64,000 nt of DNA from Eumeta japonica (taxonomy: Eukaryota; Arthropoda; Insecta; Lepidoptera; Psychidae), in NCBI GenBank assembly GCA_005406025.1, contig BGZK01002065.1, forward strand, positions 17,899 to 81,898, in the 5' to 3' direction. Numbering within the stretch: position 1 is the first letter of the stretch; each line of letters starts with the position of its first letter. Below the pieces are notes generated by a model that was not told where the DNA came from, did no database searches, and saw nothing but the letters and a program-made list of their open reading frames with translations. This document shows, in pieces, positions 11,309 through 26,300 of this stretch. The translations under genes were made by a program, and so were the position numbers.

Positions 11309-14300
11309 CTGAAACATAATGCATATATCTAAGTTATATTAAGAATTAAACAAAATCTATAAAACGAGTAATGTATAATTATGCAATGAATCATATTAAT
11401 AAAAATGGGTATTGTGTACTCTGTTTTTTTAAGGATTATTATTTTTAATAATAAGAATAGATGATTTAAGTATTCTAGATGATAATTTTGTTTGTGTCGT
11501 TCATTTACTTCACAAAACGCAGTACTAACCTTCCTCTCTATCAGAGTCTGAAGCATGCCCGGTTTCAATAATTCCCAGGAACGCCATACCGAACCGACGC
11601 ATACTACTCTCAATGGGCGGAGTTCAGGATGGATACGAGGTGCTAGTGCGGCTACATGTGCGCCCAACTTCATTCCCGCCGCCTCAAATAGGTCCTGGCT
11701 AAGAGCGTCTCCATTACGTGCCAGTTCTGCCAACTTAATCGTTAAACCTGATAACAAAATTAAATTTTAGTAACTACGCAACATTTCAAAATTATCTAAT
11801 ATTTTAAACTAATTTCCTACAACAAACTTGTAACCATTTGAAACTGTAATTTAGCTTATTATATTTTAAAATGTATTATACAATATATAATATAATATAA
11901 ATTAACAAAGACAAACACAACTTTCCTAAATATTACTGCCAAAGTCTATTGATGGATTGCATCAGCAAATTCACAGAAACAAAGTCTATTTTTATATCAA
12001 GATGAGATCAGTACATACACATGCATTAGTCATTATAATCAGAACATACCCACGAACTACATAAATAGGTATCAAAGCGAAGGAAAACTGGAGAAACAGC
12101 TCTACACAGTTAAATTTTACAATGATGTATTTTATACAATACATTCACCTATTTTGAGGATAGTATATATAATAGCAAAATAAAAAAAAAAATCATAGTT
12201 ACTTACCCCATTTAAAAAAAAATTAAGAATATCATACTTTTTATTACTTAGAAATTATCGATCATCATGAAAAGTTTATTGAAATTTCTGTGTATGTGGC
12301 AATTAATTATTAATAAATTATTATACTATCTTCTTTTATTTCAACCTATAAATTTAACAACAAAATGCTGCTTACCAGCGAAAGTGGACTTGTCGAAATG
12401 CTTGTAGCAATGGGGCAGCAAATCAGGTCTATCATCCATTCCGAAATGCTCTTTGGCCGTTGCCCAAACGGCTGTCAGATCATGAGGTGCTGTATCCAAG
12501 CCGTCTATATGGTCAAACACAGTCTTCACAGCCCGAAACGCAATCCAGTATGCTGGTTAAATAATGCCAATATAATATTTAATTATTGTTTAGCATGTAA
12601 ATATTTATTATAATTCTTACTTTATCTATAACATTCTGTGTGAAAAACTTCAAATCATGATATTACTTATTATAATATTTAAATTAGACAAAAATTGTAG
12701 AATAATTTATTAAATCCCTTATTAATTAAAATTTTTAAAATAAGTTTCATTTGGCCGTAAGATGAAAACTTTTAACATGACAAAACCCTTTTTCTTATGC
12801 AATAAAAAGCACCTGGTGGTACTATTCAGTAGAGACCTATATGCGTCTAATAACAAATGAACTTATAATAAACAAATTTAAACATGTTTTTATTACACAA
12901 AATATAAAAAAAATTCATTAATTTAGAATGAAATCATAAGCATTGGCAGGTAGATGACAAAAAGTTATTTGTCACTCATCAGACTGTCAACGAATCGTGA
13001 ATACCATTAGTTACTTATAGATGGGTCTATTTGAGTAGAATGCATGGACTCACCACCGCCCTCGTCGCCCAGCAGGTAACCCCAGCCGCCGCATCCGAAT
13101 TTCTGCCCGTCGGGATTCTGCAGGAGAGCGTTGGATCCCGTGCCTGAAACGCAAGAAATCCAAAATCAATTTACAAGCAGCTATTTGACCCGGAATACTC
13201 TACCCATTTTGATTAGCAAACTGGTTGTTTTAAGGAAATCACTGCCATTTAATTAGCTACTAAAATATAAGAGTGAAATAAGTTAAAGGGCTAAAATAAT
13301 TACAAAATACATATCTGGGGCATAAGCTTTTAAGGTTAAAATTTATGTCAGGGATCAAAGTCGTGTATGATAGAAAAAAAAATAGGTTAACCCTGTAGGC
13401 CAACCCTGAAACTTCCCGCTATTTTCGAGTTCAAAACACTTGAAAATATACGGGATTTGACGCGATTTTTTGAAAAATGAAAAATGGTTTGTTTCGATTT
13501 CTTTCGACAACGATTTCTCACAAACGAATCAACCGATTTTGACCCGGTTTGCGGCAATCGACGTGTTTTTAATAGGTTAAGAGCTGATTAGATTAGCTTG
13601 ATCGGTCAAGCCATTTTAAAGTTATTTTGAAAAAACTACTTTAAAAAAAAAATTTCTTAGTTTTTTGAAAATTTCTCAAAATCTACCCGTCCAAATCGAC
13701 CCAAACTTTCAGGAAATTTAAGTTTGGTGAAATTCTTTTGGACGCCGTTTAGTGGGCTCGATTCGGTCAAGCCGTTTAAAAGTTAGAAGAGGTTTACATA
13801 CATCCACACATACACACACACACACACCCACACACACATCCACACAGACATACGGACATCATGTCAGGGATGATCAGGGAAGCTTCCTAGACCCTCAGAA
13901 CGTCGAAATCTGATGAGAACTCGATTTTTGCAAAATGGGGTGAAACCAATAACTTCCCGAAGATTTTAGAAAATTTTCAATTTTCTAAGCGGGAAGTTAA
14001 AAATGAATGTGGAGTCAATGCTGTGGAGATGCGATTTCGGCGTAATGTGTGTGGAGTGTCTCTGAAAGACAGACTGTAGGGACAGTGATGTCAGAGAATG
14101 GTGTGGTTTGAAAGAAGTAGTGACTCGAGTAGAAAGAGATATGTTGAGGTGGTTTGGCCACCCGGAAGGGATGAATTAAAGTAGACTGACGAAACAACTT
14201 TATAGAGCGAATGTGTGCGATGTAAAGGTAGCTAAGGGTCGCCCTAGAAAGTCTAATGTAGACTGACTTGGTAGAACATTAAAAAAGGACTAAATTGTAT

Positions 14301-17300
14301 CGTGTGAGGTGTTAATTCGCGGAAATCCATAGTAGACGCTTGCCTGCAACATGCAGCATACAACCCACCGCTGACCCTCGAATCTGCCTCTCCACTACGA
14401 ATCTCTATCCAAATGATTGAATATTGATTCCAGAGGATTGACAGATATCGAACACCTAAGCAAGTGTTATTTATTTTTATAATTATCTTATTCCGCTAAC
14501 TGTTAAACTGTCAATTCTACGTACGTTTCATGCCAACCAGGCACATCCTCAGGAATTGCCGACAGTCACATCCACCAGGGTGCAAAGAGCGGTAAAACAA
14601 AGCTAGAGAATTGGCCTCTATAATCATTCACAAAAAATTCTTAACACAAAATAAAAAATTACAACGTTTAGTGATAGATCAAAATCAGTCTAATCACACT
14701 GACAATTCGAACCAAAACAATAAAACTAATTGCTCCTTTTATCCGAGAATAAAAAAATTATCAAATATAAAACTTAACAAAAATGAAGAATCGCTTCTTA
14801 ATAAAGGAATAAAATATAATTTCATAAAAAAATCGAATAATAAAACGCGTAATGAGATACTGGCGATAGATACTGAAATATCTCTGCACAAAAGTAAATG
14901 TAACGAGTCCATAAAATACAAAATTTCGGATTTAATAAAATTTAATAATAGTAGTACCATTTCGAACTATGTATACAATGTAGATCATAAAACGTTACTA
15001 TCACTAAAACAAAAAATATTGAAAGAAAATTTAGTTATTAGTAAAGCCGATAAAGGGAACGCTATTGTAATAATGAACAAGTCTGATTACAATAATAAAG
15101 TTAATAATATAATTAATAACGAAAAAGAATTTCAAAAATTAAAATATGATCCCACCAATAAATATATTGCGGAGGTTAAACAAAATTTATCGTCTTCTGA
15201 ATTTTTATTAAGTAAAGAATCAGAAAAAAGAAATTTGATACCGATGAATCCACAGGCCCCTACATTGTATGGTTTGCCAAAAGTACATAAAGAGGGTGAG
15301 CCGGTTCGTCCGGTGGTGCCGTATGTGCAGGCGCCAACATATAAACAAGCTAAATACATAAATGATATAATAAAAAGAAAAATTTCGTTCAACCCAAAAT
15401 ATAGTTTGGTTAATAGTTTAGACCTGGTTAACAAAATTAAAGATATTGTCCTTCCAAACAATAGCAAATTAATCTCATTTGACGTAGACAGTTTATTCAC
15501 TAATGTTCCTTTTAGAAAATGCTTAACAATTATAAAAGATAAGTTAGATAAACAAAAACTACATCCAGGCGAGAAGGACGATATCTTAAAATTAGCATGA
15601 TTGTACATGAATCAAAATTATTTCCGTTATAATAATCAATTTTATATACAAAAGGAAGGTTTAGCTATGGGTTTACCTTTAAGCCCTTTAATGGCCGAAA
15701 TTTTTATGGATGAATTCGAAAATAAGCACCTAATAAACAATGATAATATCCTGTACTATTTTAGATATGTAGACGATATTATGTGTTGGCTGGGTAATTC
15801 AATAGAATTAGATCTATTTCAAAATTATATTAATAGCATACACCCCAAAATTCAATTTAAACTAGAGGCAGAAACAAACAATTCTATAAATATTTTAGAT
15901 TTGACCTTAACTAGAAAAAATAATAGACGAATTTAAAATACATAGAAAACCCACGTGCACAGATACGACAATACCCATTTCTTCTTGTCATCCATGGCAA
16001 CACAAATTGGCGGCTTATAAATCAATGATACATCGGTGATATATTCACCATACCCCTTAATAATCATAATTTCTCATTAGAATTAAATACCATTTACAGT
16101 ATAGCATTGGCAAACGGATATAGTAAAAAATGTATTGATGGACTCATTAATAAAAAACAAAAAGTATTATAAAGAAAAGTATCTATCTATCCAGCACAAT
16201 CAAAAGAGGAAAAGAAATATATAGCTAGTTTGACATATTTTGGTACAATTTCGGAAAAAGTTTCAAGATTATTAAAAAAACATAATATTTATACGGCCTT
16301 TAAAACAAATAACAATTTGAAAACTTTATGTAACAATAAAGATAAATTACACAATAATAAAAAATCTGGAATTTATAAATTAACTTGTGATGACTGTAAA
16401 TCGATATATATAGAACAAACCAGATGTTGTTTTGAAAAAAGATACAAATGACATATTTCGGCCTTTAGAAATAATAAATCAGACAGATCCCATTTTGCTA
16501 AACATCTATTAGAAACCGGTCATAAGCTTAATAATGATCACAAATTCGATGTTTTGCATGTGTGTGAAAGGGTTACGTTTAAATGTTTTGGAATCCTTCG
16601 AAATTTTAAAACATAAAGATAATAATAATATGCTCAACGACCAAATTGACGTTTATAAATCGCCATTATTGGACGCTTGCCTGTAACTATTTGGGTAATG
16701 TTGGTGATGGTTAGTCTGTGACATTTGATAGACATGTCTATCGGTGGTGGTCTGTGGCTGCCTTAAGAATGTTTTCGTCGCTCTTTGACCATTGCATGAC
16801 AGCGGCCCGCTTAACGAGGTTGTGTTGGTTGTTTTAACGCTCCTTGCACCCTGGTGGATGTGACTGTCGGCAATTCCTGAGGATGTGCCTGGTTGGCATG
16901 AAACGTACGTAGAATTGACAATTTAACAGTTAGCGGAATAAGATAATTATAAAAATAAATAACACTTGCTTAGGTGTTCGATATCTGTCAATCCTCTGGA
17001 ATCAATATTCAATCATTTGGATAGAGATTCGTAGTGGAGAGGCAGATTCGAGGGTCAGTGGTGGGTTGCATGCTGCATGTTGCAGGCAAGCGTCTACAAA
17101 GGACTAAATTTTAAGCACTCGAAACCGACAAACTTGCATGAAAATATTAATGATATCAGTGAAGCAAGAGAAATATACAAAGATCGTACCCTGTGGAAAT
17201 TTATAGTCTCTGCCTGTAATACCCTTCTGGAAAATAGGCGTGAATCTAAATCATTATTATTACATTATGTCTTTGTCAATTTAATATTTTAATTGAAACC

Positions 17301-20300
17301 AGAGGAGCCTCATACACACAATCATAGCTGTTTACACACATAGATATTCTTTTCGATATAACGAAGTCAACTTCAGACCAATAAGTATCAAAGGAACCAG
17401 ATTTCATTGCACTACCATTACCTATTTCTTTAGTCTCCTGGATGACATCAATTTTGTCATTCAGCCCTTCGCATACTTAAGTACACTATTATTGTAAGCT
17501 GAAATACATGTATTATAAAATAGGCTATATCTTTCGGCCAATTTCTATATAAGTACTTTTCATCTGTTATTCTAAGACGTGCTTTGTCGTTTAAAGTACC
17601 TTAGATAATTTTTTGGAATCGGGTATGTTGTAATAACTTGAATTTAATGTCTTTTGCTTAATGAAACACAATGAAGAATAATCTATAGATTAAAAATGTG
17701 TCACTGATAGCCACATATACATTAAGGCTGTTATAAAACTTTATTGTAATGTATTATTATTATTGCTATAAATTAGTTTATAATTATGGATTATTGATAT
17801 ACATGTTATTTTATACACAAATAATTGAGTATATTTTTTATTATTTATTTCGCTTGTTAAACAAAATATGTTAAAGTATCCCATAATAAATATTGACAAA
17901 ATTCAAATACTTATTAGTAGTTATTGCCCTGGAGTTTGATTGTGCCATAAATAAACATAAGTAGACTCACTCGAACAACATAAATTACATTGATGGCTTA
18001 AACTAGAAACAATTGGCAGCGCTGACGCAATTCGCACACCATTCTGTATTGTGTGTGTTGTCTATAATATCATTGCGGTCGCCTTATATTATGATGGACA
18101 GACAGACGGCTGCAAATGGAACGAGAGGGGGTTATCGTTTGACCCCAAGTCGTTCGAAAGAACGGAGTGCGTTCTTATTAAAAAAAAAAAAAAAGATTTT
18201 GTGAGCTTGTTTTTTACAATAGTTAATAGACGAATTAATGAAGAGTTTGACTTACTTTTTTTCGGTTCTAAAACTATGCATGCAGTATGAGTTGCACCAA
18301 AAACTTTGTAATGTAGGATATGGTCGTGAAAAAACTATATAAAATATTATACATTCATAATTTGATGAATAGCTTTGTTTTACTGGCAGTGGCGTAACTA
18401 GGAGAGGCCCGTACCGGATGCAACCTATTCAGGGGTGACACCCTAGTTCATCCCACCACAAATTTTGGTTCACAAAAAATGCACAACGAAATATAAAACA
18501 TTGTTTATCATTAGAGTTTTTCTTCAAATTGACAGTTTCGATTTTTAGGGTGTCACTTCATACCCGCCCCGGGTGACACCCAGGCTAGCTATGCCATTGT
18601 TTACTGGTATCTTTTTTTAATACATACAAAACTTCTATACTGAATGGAAAAATATATATGGAGTAATATGATTTTTAATGATTATTCAGTATTGTCTTTG
18701 GTAGGACTTGACAATGTTTTGAGACCGACAAAATGCATTGTATCGGTAATGATGATCCTAGTTAATAGCGACGGAACCATGAATCATTGCATACGACTGG
18801 ATGCCTCGAGAGATCTCTTTTAAGATATATCATAAAACGTACAAGAACATGAAGGTCGCTCATCTTAAATCGTCAATATTTATAGTCAATTTTACGATAT
18901 AAAAGTACACCGTCTCAGAGGTCACTTCAATAAACCAACTCGACACCGCTTGGAGTCTTTCAAGTGGGTTGATCATAGGGAAAAAAGGCCGCTTAAAATA
19001 TTTTTGTCGTGGACGTCAATTGGTCTGATTGCCTGAGACTTGACTGAATGTGCCGATCTTTTTGTTGGGATCGGATTTCCGAGAAATAGATGCGTATTGT
19101 AAGAAGTTCGGTGTGTAAGTAATTTTTATTTTAACTTTCAATGTATGACATAAATGTAATACATGAGGCAATAGAAAATAAACTATTTTCGGTTTCATTT
19201 CGGGGTTTTCGAGTCAAAATGAAAAAAAATGAAATCCTTATAATTCGTTATGTCCCTTTGTCCCTATGTCACAGGCATTTTACTCAAAAACTACAAGATG
19301 AGTATTAATAAAATTTGGAGGATAGGTGTCTTGCATGAGCCACTATTCATTTAGTAGTTAAATAATAAAAATTAATATTTCTGATTCAGGTGGTACTCCA
19401 TTTGAAATTTTTTTTTCAGAAAACATCAACACATATTTCGACAGCTCATTTAAAAACAATTAAGGTTTCTAAGCATTTTTTTTTTTTGATTAATTTGAAT
19501 AGTTTCGGAAGTAATCGCTTCGAAAGTAGTAGAAATTGTGACCCTCCCTTTATTTTTTAAACCGTACGTTCGTGCGTTAAAATATGAAAAAGATTATAAA
19601 GGTGACGCTTAATAAATTTTCGTTTTCGAGTATTGCCGAAAAACTGCGCTTTTCAAACAAAAGGACGTAAGTGCCATGAAAATACGTTCTTTTGCCGGTG
19701 CACTTTAATTTACACTGATTTTTAAAAGAGTAATAGACGACATGCCTATTTTTTCTCTAGTTATAGGTGAATAAAGTGCTTCTACCTATCACGTGCGGGA
19801 AACACGGAAGAAAGTGTTATAACGTAGTTTTTTTCATCTGAAATGCATTTCTTTGTAGTAACGACTTCGGAGCCCTACAGTAAGCATGGCCCGACATGCT
19901 TTTGACCGTTTTTTTTTATAACTAATTAAGCCTCTGTGATGTGATCAAAAATTATTAACATATGAGAAATTTTAAAATTTTTTAGTCCCATTTTAAAAAT
20001 CCATGCTTTTCAAAACTTGTAATGAACCAAAAATTGAATTCTTTTTCTTTTTTTAATAACACACTATTTTCTATTATTGGAACAAAGTTCCTTGATGCGG
20101 CTTGCAATAGGAGTCGACCGGTAGAAATAGTAACAAGGAAAAAACTTTATGCTGCCTCTATGCGGCTTTCTCTCTCTTTCTATTGAAACTCATTATTTAG
20201 CATTTTTTTATATATAATTTATAATTTATTATTTTATAACAAATTTTTAATAAATGAATATTTTTCTCAAAATATTAAACGAAACTCTTCGATTTTATTT

Positions 20301-23300
20301 TTCAATTTATATTATTTTTATTGAAAAGTTTCGTTACTGACGGGAGTCCCCCGACCGCACATTTATTTATTATACACTAAGTTTATAATTCACTATTTCA
20401 TATCTAATTTTTAATAAATGAATATTTTTCCTAAAATGTTAAACGAAACTCTTCGATTTTATTCTTCAATTTATATTATTTTCATTGAAAACTTTCGTTA
20501 CTGACGGGGGTTCCCCGACCGCACATTTATTTATTATACACTGCTTATAATTCACTATTTCATATCTAATTTTAAATAAAAGAATATTTTTCCTAAACTA
20601 TTAAATGAAACTCTTCGATTTTATTCTTCAATTTATATTATTTTCATTGAAAACTTTCGTTACTGACGGGGTCCCCTGACCGCACATTTATTTATTATAC
20701 ACTAAGCTTATTTCACTATTTCATATCTAATTTTTAATAAAAGAATATTTTTCCTAAACTATTAAATGAAACTCTTCGATTTTATTCTTCAATTTATATT
20801 ATTTTCATTGAAAACTTTCGTTACTGATGGGGGTTCCCCGACCGCACATTTATTTATTATACACTAAGTTTATAATTCACTATTTCATATCTAATTTTTA
20901 ATAAATGAATATTTTTTCTAAAATGTTAAACGAAACTCTTCGATTTTATTCTTCAATTTATATTATTTTCATTGAAAAGTTTCATTTCTGATGGGGGTCC
21001 CCCGACCGCACATTTATTTATTATACACTAAGTTTATAATTCACTATTTCATATCTAATTTTTAATAAATGAATATTTTTCCTAAAATGTTAAACGAAAC
21101 TCTTCGATTTTATTCTTCAATTTATATTATTTTCATTGAAAACTTTCGTTACTGACGGGGGTCCCCCGACCGCACATTTATTTATTATACACTAAGCTTA
21201 TAATTCACTATTTCATATCTAATTTTTAATAAAAGAATATTTTTCCTAAACTATTAAATGAAACTCTTCGATTTTATTCTTCAATTTATATTATTTTCAT
21301 TGAAAACTTTCGTTACTGACGGGGGTCCCCCGACCGCACATTTATTTATTATACACTAAGCTTATAATTCACTATTTCATATCTAATTTTTAATAAAAGA
21401 ATATTTTTCCTAAACTATTAAATGAAACTCTTCGATTTTATTCTTCAATTTATATTATTTTCATTGAAAACTTTCGTTACTGATGGGGGTTCCCCGACCG
21501 CACATTTATTTATTATACACTAAGTTTATAATTCACTATTTCATATCTAATTTTTAATAAATGAATATTTTTTCTAAAATGTTAAACGAAACTCTTCGAT
21601 TTTATTCTTCAATTTATATTATTTTCATTGAAAAGTTTCATTTCTGATGGGGGTTCCCCGACCGCATATTTATTTATCTATACACTTAGTTTTTTATGAG
21701 GAAAATTAATTTTTGAGAAGAGTCAAATATTATCTTAATTTGTTATAGGTCGAAAAACTATCATGAATGTAGATTTATAAATTTGTTTTAATTCAGTAAC
21801 TGATGATCTCTTGTTACGACAAAATAACCCATACACACTTATGTTCTAATGTTCCCGAAAACGGCTCTATGTAACCAGTTCGAAAATGACTTGATTTGTT
21901 TTAGTAAATGTTTACAGGAAAAAGGAATCGTTTTGGTTAAGACTTGTTACTGAAAAATTTGGTTTTAACCATAAGAATATTTGAATGCTATTGAAACCAG
22001 AAACGTGAATACCAACAGCTCCAAAAGATGGAAAAAGTAGTTGAGTGTTAAAAACATCCTCCAGAGCTATCGGATTGGAGACTTGCTGACCATAATCTAT
22101 GAAATATGATTCAGAGAAGTGTTTTCTACATGGCAATCGAACCTAATCTGTCGTGTTCGAAACAAACGCTTGACCGCTACACCAAAGAGGTAGTAAAAAG
22201 TTTCAATAGAAACACTATTATTGTTATAAACTCACGTCTATTTCCTAGGAAGGTAGACAGAAATCTCTTATTTCCACATGGTACCAACTTTACATATTAC
22301 CTCTTGCTTGTATCGTAGATTGTAAGTAATCTTTACATTGTAGTAAACGCTTTTAAAGATAAAATTGGTTAATGAACACTGATTGGCTACCTGCAATGAG
22401 GACAAGGCCACCACCTGGCGCAGCAGTGGCTAAGGATCCTGCCGTGTCTGACGCCACATAGAGGTGATTGGCGCAATGCGGGTCTGATTCCCTCAATCGC
22501 GCTGCCAATTCCGCATTGCTACTTTCCTGTTCGCAACCTGATAGCGTTAAACCCTGGAAGATTGTACATTAGTTAGTCATATGAAATTTTGTCTATTGCT
22601 GTTTCAAATATATATTGAAATGAATTTAAGATTTTCTTGACTACTTGTACTTGATTTTATTTCGAGAAATATAAAACTCTCAATCAATTTGTTGTTGGTC
22701 AGGTTGATTGAAATTACTGATTAAGATATCTTCTGATACCCATGTATCACGCATTACAATGAATGATATCGGATTTTTTTTTTCTAGCAAGCTAATTATC
22801 TATAGTATAGAATTCGATAAACGGTAAAGTTAATTCTTAAGTATTATCACGTACAACCACATGATAATTAATAGACTTACAATCTAATGTAGTAAGATTG
22901 ATTTACATAATCTCGAGTAAATCGTAACTGATACGGTAAATATTAATGGGTTGTCAAGTCACGATAGTATCTCAAGCGCATACGTGAAATATGTTCATTT
23001 ATCGAGTCTAATCGATTGCGGTGAATACCAGGGCGTGTAGCGGCTTGTCCAAGGGCAGCCCGGCCTGGCGCTTCGCGGCGTGCACTATATCCTTCAGCCG
23101 ACGTATGCATTCGTCCATTCCCAGCGCCCAGTGGTTGGTCCCTCGGCCGTGGGAGCGTCCCACCACGCGCCCCGACTCGTCGCATATCACCATGTTAGAG
23201 TGGGTTGCGCCACTAGAAAACAAAAAGAACTTATTTTGTGCCTATATTGTACTTATCAATTTAAAATTTCATATTCCTTTTCAAGTTTTATTGTGCAAGC

Positions 23301-26300
23301 ACCTATCATGACGACATTTTCGGGAAATTCCACAAACAAAGGAGTAAACGATACGTTTACTGAAATCGCAAGGGGCAAACGAGCATGCGAGCCGCCAGAG
23401 AGTAGATAATTATGGCCTATAAATACTTGCAACCCTAGAGAAGGCACTGTCACTGGCTTGCTGCTGATTTAAAAGCCATAAGCAAGGATTTCATTTCCAA
23501 GGAAAGGATATCTGATTGAGGGGAGAGTGGGGCATCGGAACTTTCAGGAAAGAATAGAATGTCTGATGAATGAGAATGAGAGGAGAGTGAGCTGATGTAT
23601 CAATGGATCTGGATCTAATTTTAACAGAATCCAATGGAGATTAATCTGTTGAAGTTTTTACTTTTTACACATGTTTAAAAAATAACATTAAACATCACTA
23701 CGGAGAAGTGCGTAATTTAATAATTTAAACAATGGAGAAGAATAAACGAGGGAAGCGTTTCGTCCTCCTTTTTCTTAAGACTCCTGGAACTTCGTATTAT
23801 TGTTTTTTAGAACATGTAACAACACTTTTTATTACTATAAAATATACCAAAGTTTTCTGATTCGTAAACTGAAAATATACGTAATTTCATGAGTGACACA
23901 AATAGCGATGAGCTGAAAAGAAAAAAGTCTTAGAAGAAATCACTTTTAAATGATACAAAACACACGGTATACGAGGGTAATCCTAAAATTATTGAGATAC
24001 AGGAAAACTATATAAGCAAGACACGCCAGAAATACTTATGTTCAAAGTATTATCGTTCAGCGTCAATACAATTCTGTAGACGAATTTTCCACAAACTGAA
24101 AGCATCGCGCCGGTAATTTACAGAAATAGAGAAAGAATATTCAGTAGTCTCATCTCTCTTTATGATGTAAAACGGCAAACACGCCATTTTTTTTTTTTAA
24201 TTCAAAACAATCAAAAGTCGCACATTGCGAGATCCAGCAAGTAAAGTGGATCCTCTAACATTGCGATGTTATTTACCTCCAAAAGTTTTGCAGTTAGCGC
24301 AGCGGTATGAAGGGATGCGTTGTCATGGTGCAGCATGAAAAATCAATTTTTTTAACCGATACACACGTTAAACTCTAATGCTAAGGATCTGGAGAACTTC
24401 CGGCAAGCAGTGTTGTGTGTACCAGGCCGCCCATAACAGTTTTCTGTCTTTTTAATTTAATACCTTGGAACGAGCGTGCACTTCCGAAAAACAGAAGTGG
24501 AGGCTTTCATATGCAGGCATATATAACTTTTTTCATGATGGTTGGCGCTGGATCATCTTTATGAACACATACCCTACTTTCCTGACGTGAAGATGAATCG
24601 TAGAAGAGAATGTATATTTCATCACCTGATGTTATATAGTGACCGCTTTTATTCAATAACTTTTGTCTGTCAGCTGATCCTTACACACTCAGATTTTGGT
24701 GTTGTGTAAGATGATGGCGAACCCAAGGAGAAAAAATCTTTTCCATTTTTTATTTATCATACACCGCTGAGGATTCAAATCCAAGAGCATTCTGAACCAT
24801 GTGGTGGGTGCATCGATTGTCATCTTTTAGCATACTACGAACAAGGGCGACATTATCTAGAGTGACTGTAAAAAAGGGCTGTATATTCTTCATCTTGAAG
24901 TTAGTTGGGTCCGTTACGAAATTCTATAAATCATCGAAAGTGACTTGAAATGGCGCTTCATTATTAAACGTTGACTGTAATCACTGCATACTACAACTTT
25001 ACAATCATAGTATAACATAGCTCGCCAGTTTTCACGTTTAAAATGCATTACTTGTTTAGACAGAAACAAACTTTACGACACCAACGTTCGAAAACGCGGG
25101 AAGTGACTATTGTGCGTGCTTTTATAGTGAAATGGACTTGCACCCTGAGAGATTTTTTTTTTTGCAATAATTAAAATATGATTTCGCAATTGCCGTTATC
25201 ACCAATTTAATGTTTTAAAGTTTATTTGGGAATATCATTTTTAACTATTACACCGGTTGAGTAACATCGAAATGTAATAACAAAACCATTTCAGTAATTG
25301 CAGAAATTAGTTAAAGAAATTGTTATTTAAAACGTTGTAGTATAATATATAAAGTTATCTAAAAATTAGTATTCATAATATCAAGAAATATATTATATGA
25401 TTTCAAATATTTACTTCTTGTTTAGTTCCTACTAATCGTAATAATTAATATTTAATGCTTTTGGTACGTATGTGATATGGTAGTAATTACTATTTAACGC
25501 TTATAAGAAACTTATGTAAAAAAAAAACATAAATAAATCAGTTTAGCCTTAGTAGTTCATTTTAATAAATATTTATTTTAGTTTTGTTATTCTGAAGACA
25601 GTTCATTACAATGGTAGAGTAATTAATACAAAAAAAAAAATACTACATTTTGTAATGCCTACGACAAGATTACCAGTATTCAGTATTTCGTTTTGAAATT
25701 TTATTATGTGGTTGTAATACTTGATATAGAGCTTTATATTTCCGTTTAACTAATTATCAATATTTTAAGCTATGTTTTGTAATTTCTTGTATGTATATAT
25801 AATACTAATTTACTAATCTACATTTTACATTTCTTCAATATCTTTACTAATGAAGTTTGCTAATATTTAGTTTTACGGTTTTGTTTTATTTGTTTTTAAT
25901 TTTCAATATTAAAAAGAGTGTAGAGTTTTTATAACAAGTTCTCTTTCTTGCATATTTATAATATTAAATTTATAAGGCAAAATAAACACTTAATATCTTT
26001 CCTATAGTAACACAGGCTCACTAGATGATGTAAAAAAAATGCAGTCGAATTGAGAACCTCCTCCTTTTTAATTTTGAAGTCGGTTAAAAAATGCACCATT
26101 GAGAATATAGACCATTGCGGTCCGTATTTTCAATTATTTAATGGATAACCATTATGTTGTAATGTAACCCCACTTAATATAATATAATGTACAGGTTATA
26201 TGATGGTTAATATAATATACTTGAAACCATAACCGCAGGAAAACCGGTGTTTGACAGCGCCTCAATAATACTAGAGTGGCCCTCGTATAAAGCAAACAAA

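Larger units (their letters stand above)
14284..17110 (+). mobile_element. Penelope-like retroelement with TSDs and inverted terminal repeats
   Basis: The unit is bounded by the 13-bp direct repeat AAAGGACTAAATT (14284-14296 and 17098-17110). A 35-bp tail (14297-14331) follows the left duplication. Terminal repeats of about 267 bp are in inverted orientation (14332-14598 and 16831-17097). Between them are a Penelope-type reverse transcriptase and a GIY-YIG endonuclease region. Inverted terminal repeats, a short tail and 12-15-bp duplications are known hallmarks of the Penelope family. Coding frames carry a few stops and shifts, so this copy is probably inactive but young. Confidence 0.9.

Noticed and set aside
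11329..11757. 142-aa minus-strand open frame as an intact small gene
   Set aside because: Its first half is NAGK exon 6; the rest reads into the intron past a good donor site.
20210..21692. CRISPR-like or direct-repeat array
   Set aside because: Whole ~164-bp units are homologous with no unique spacers; this is satellite DNA in a eukaryotic intron.
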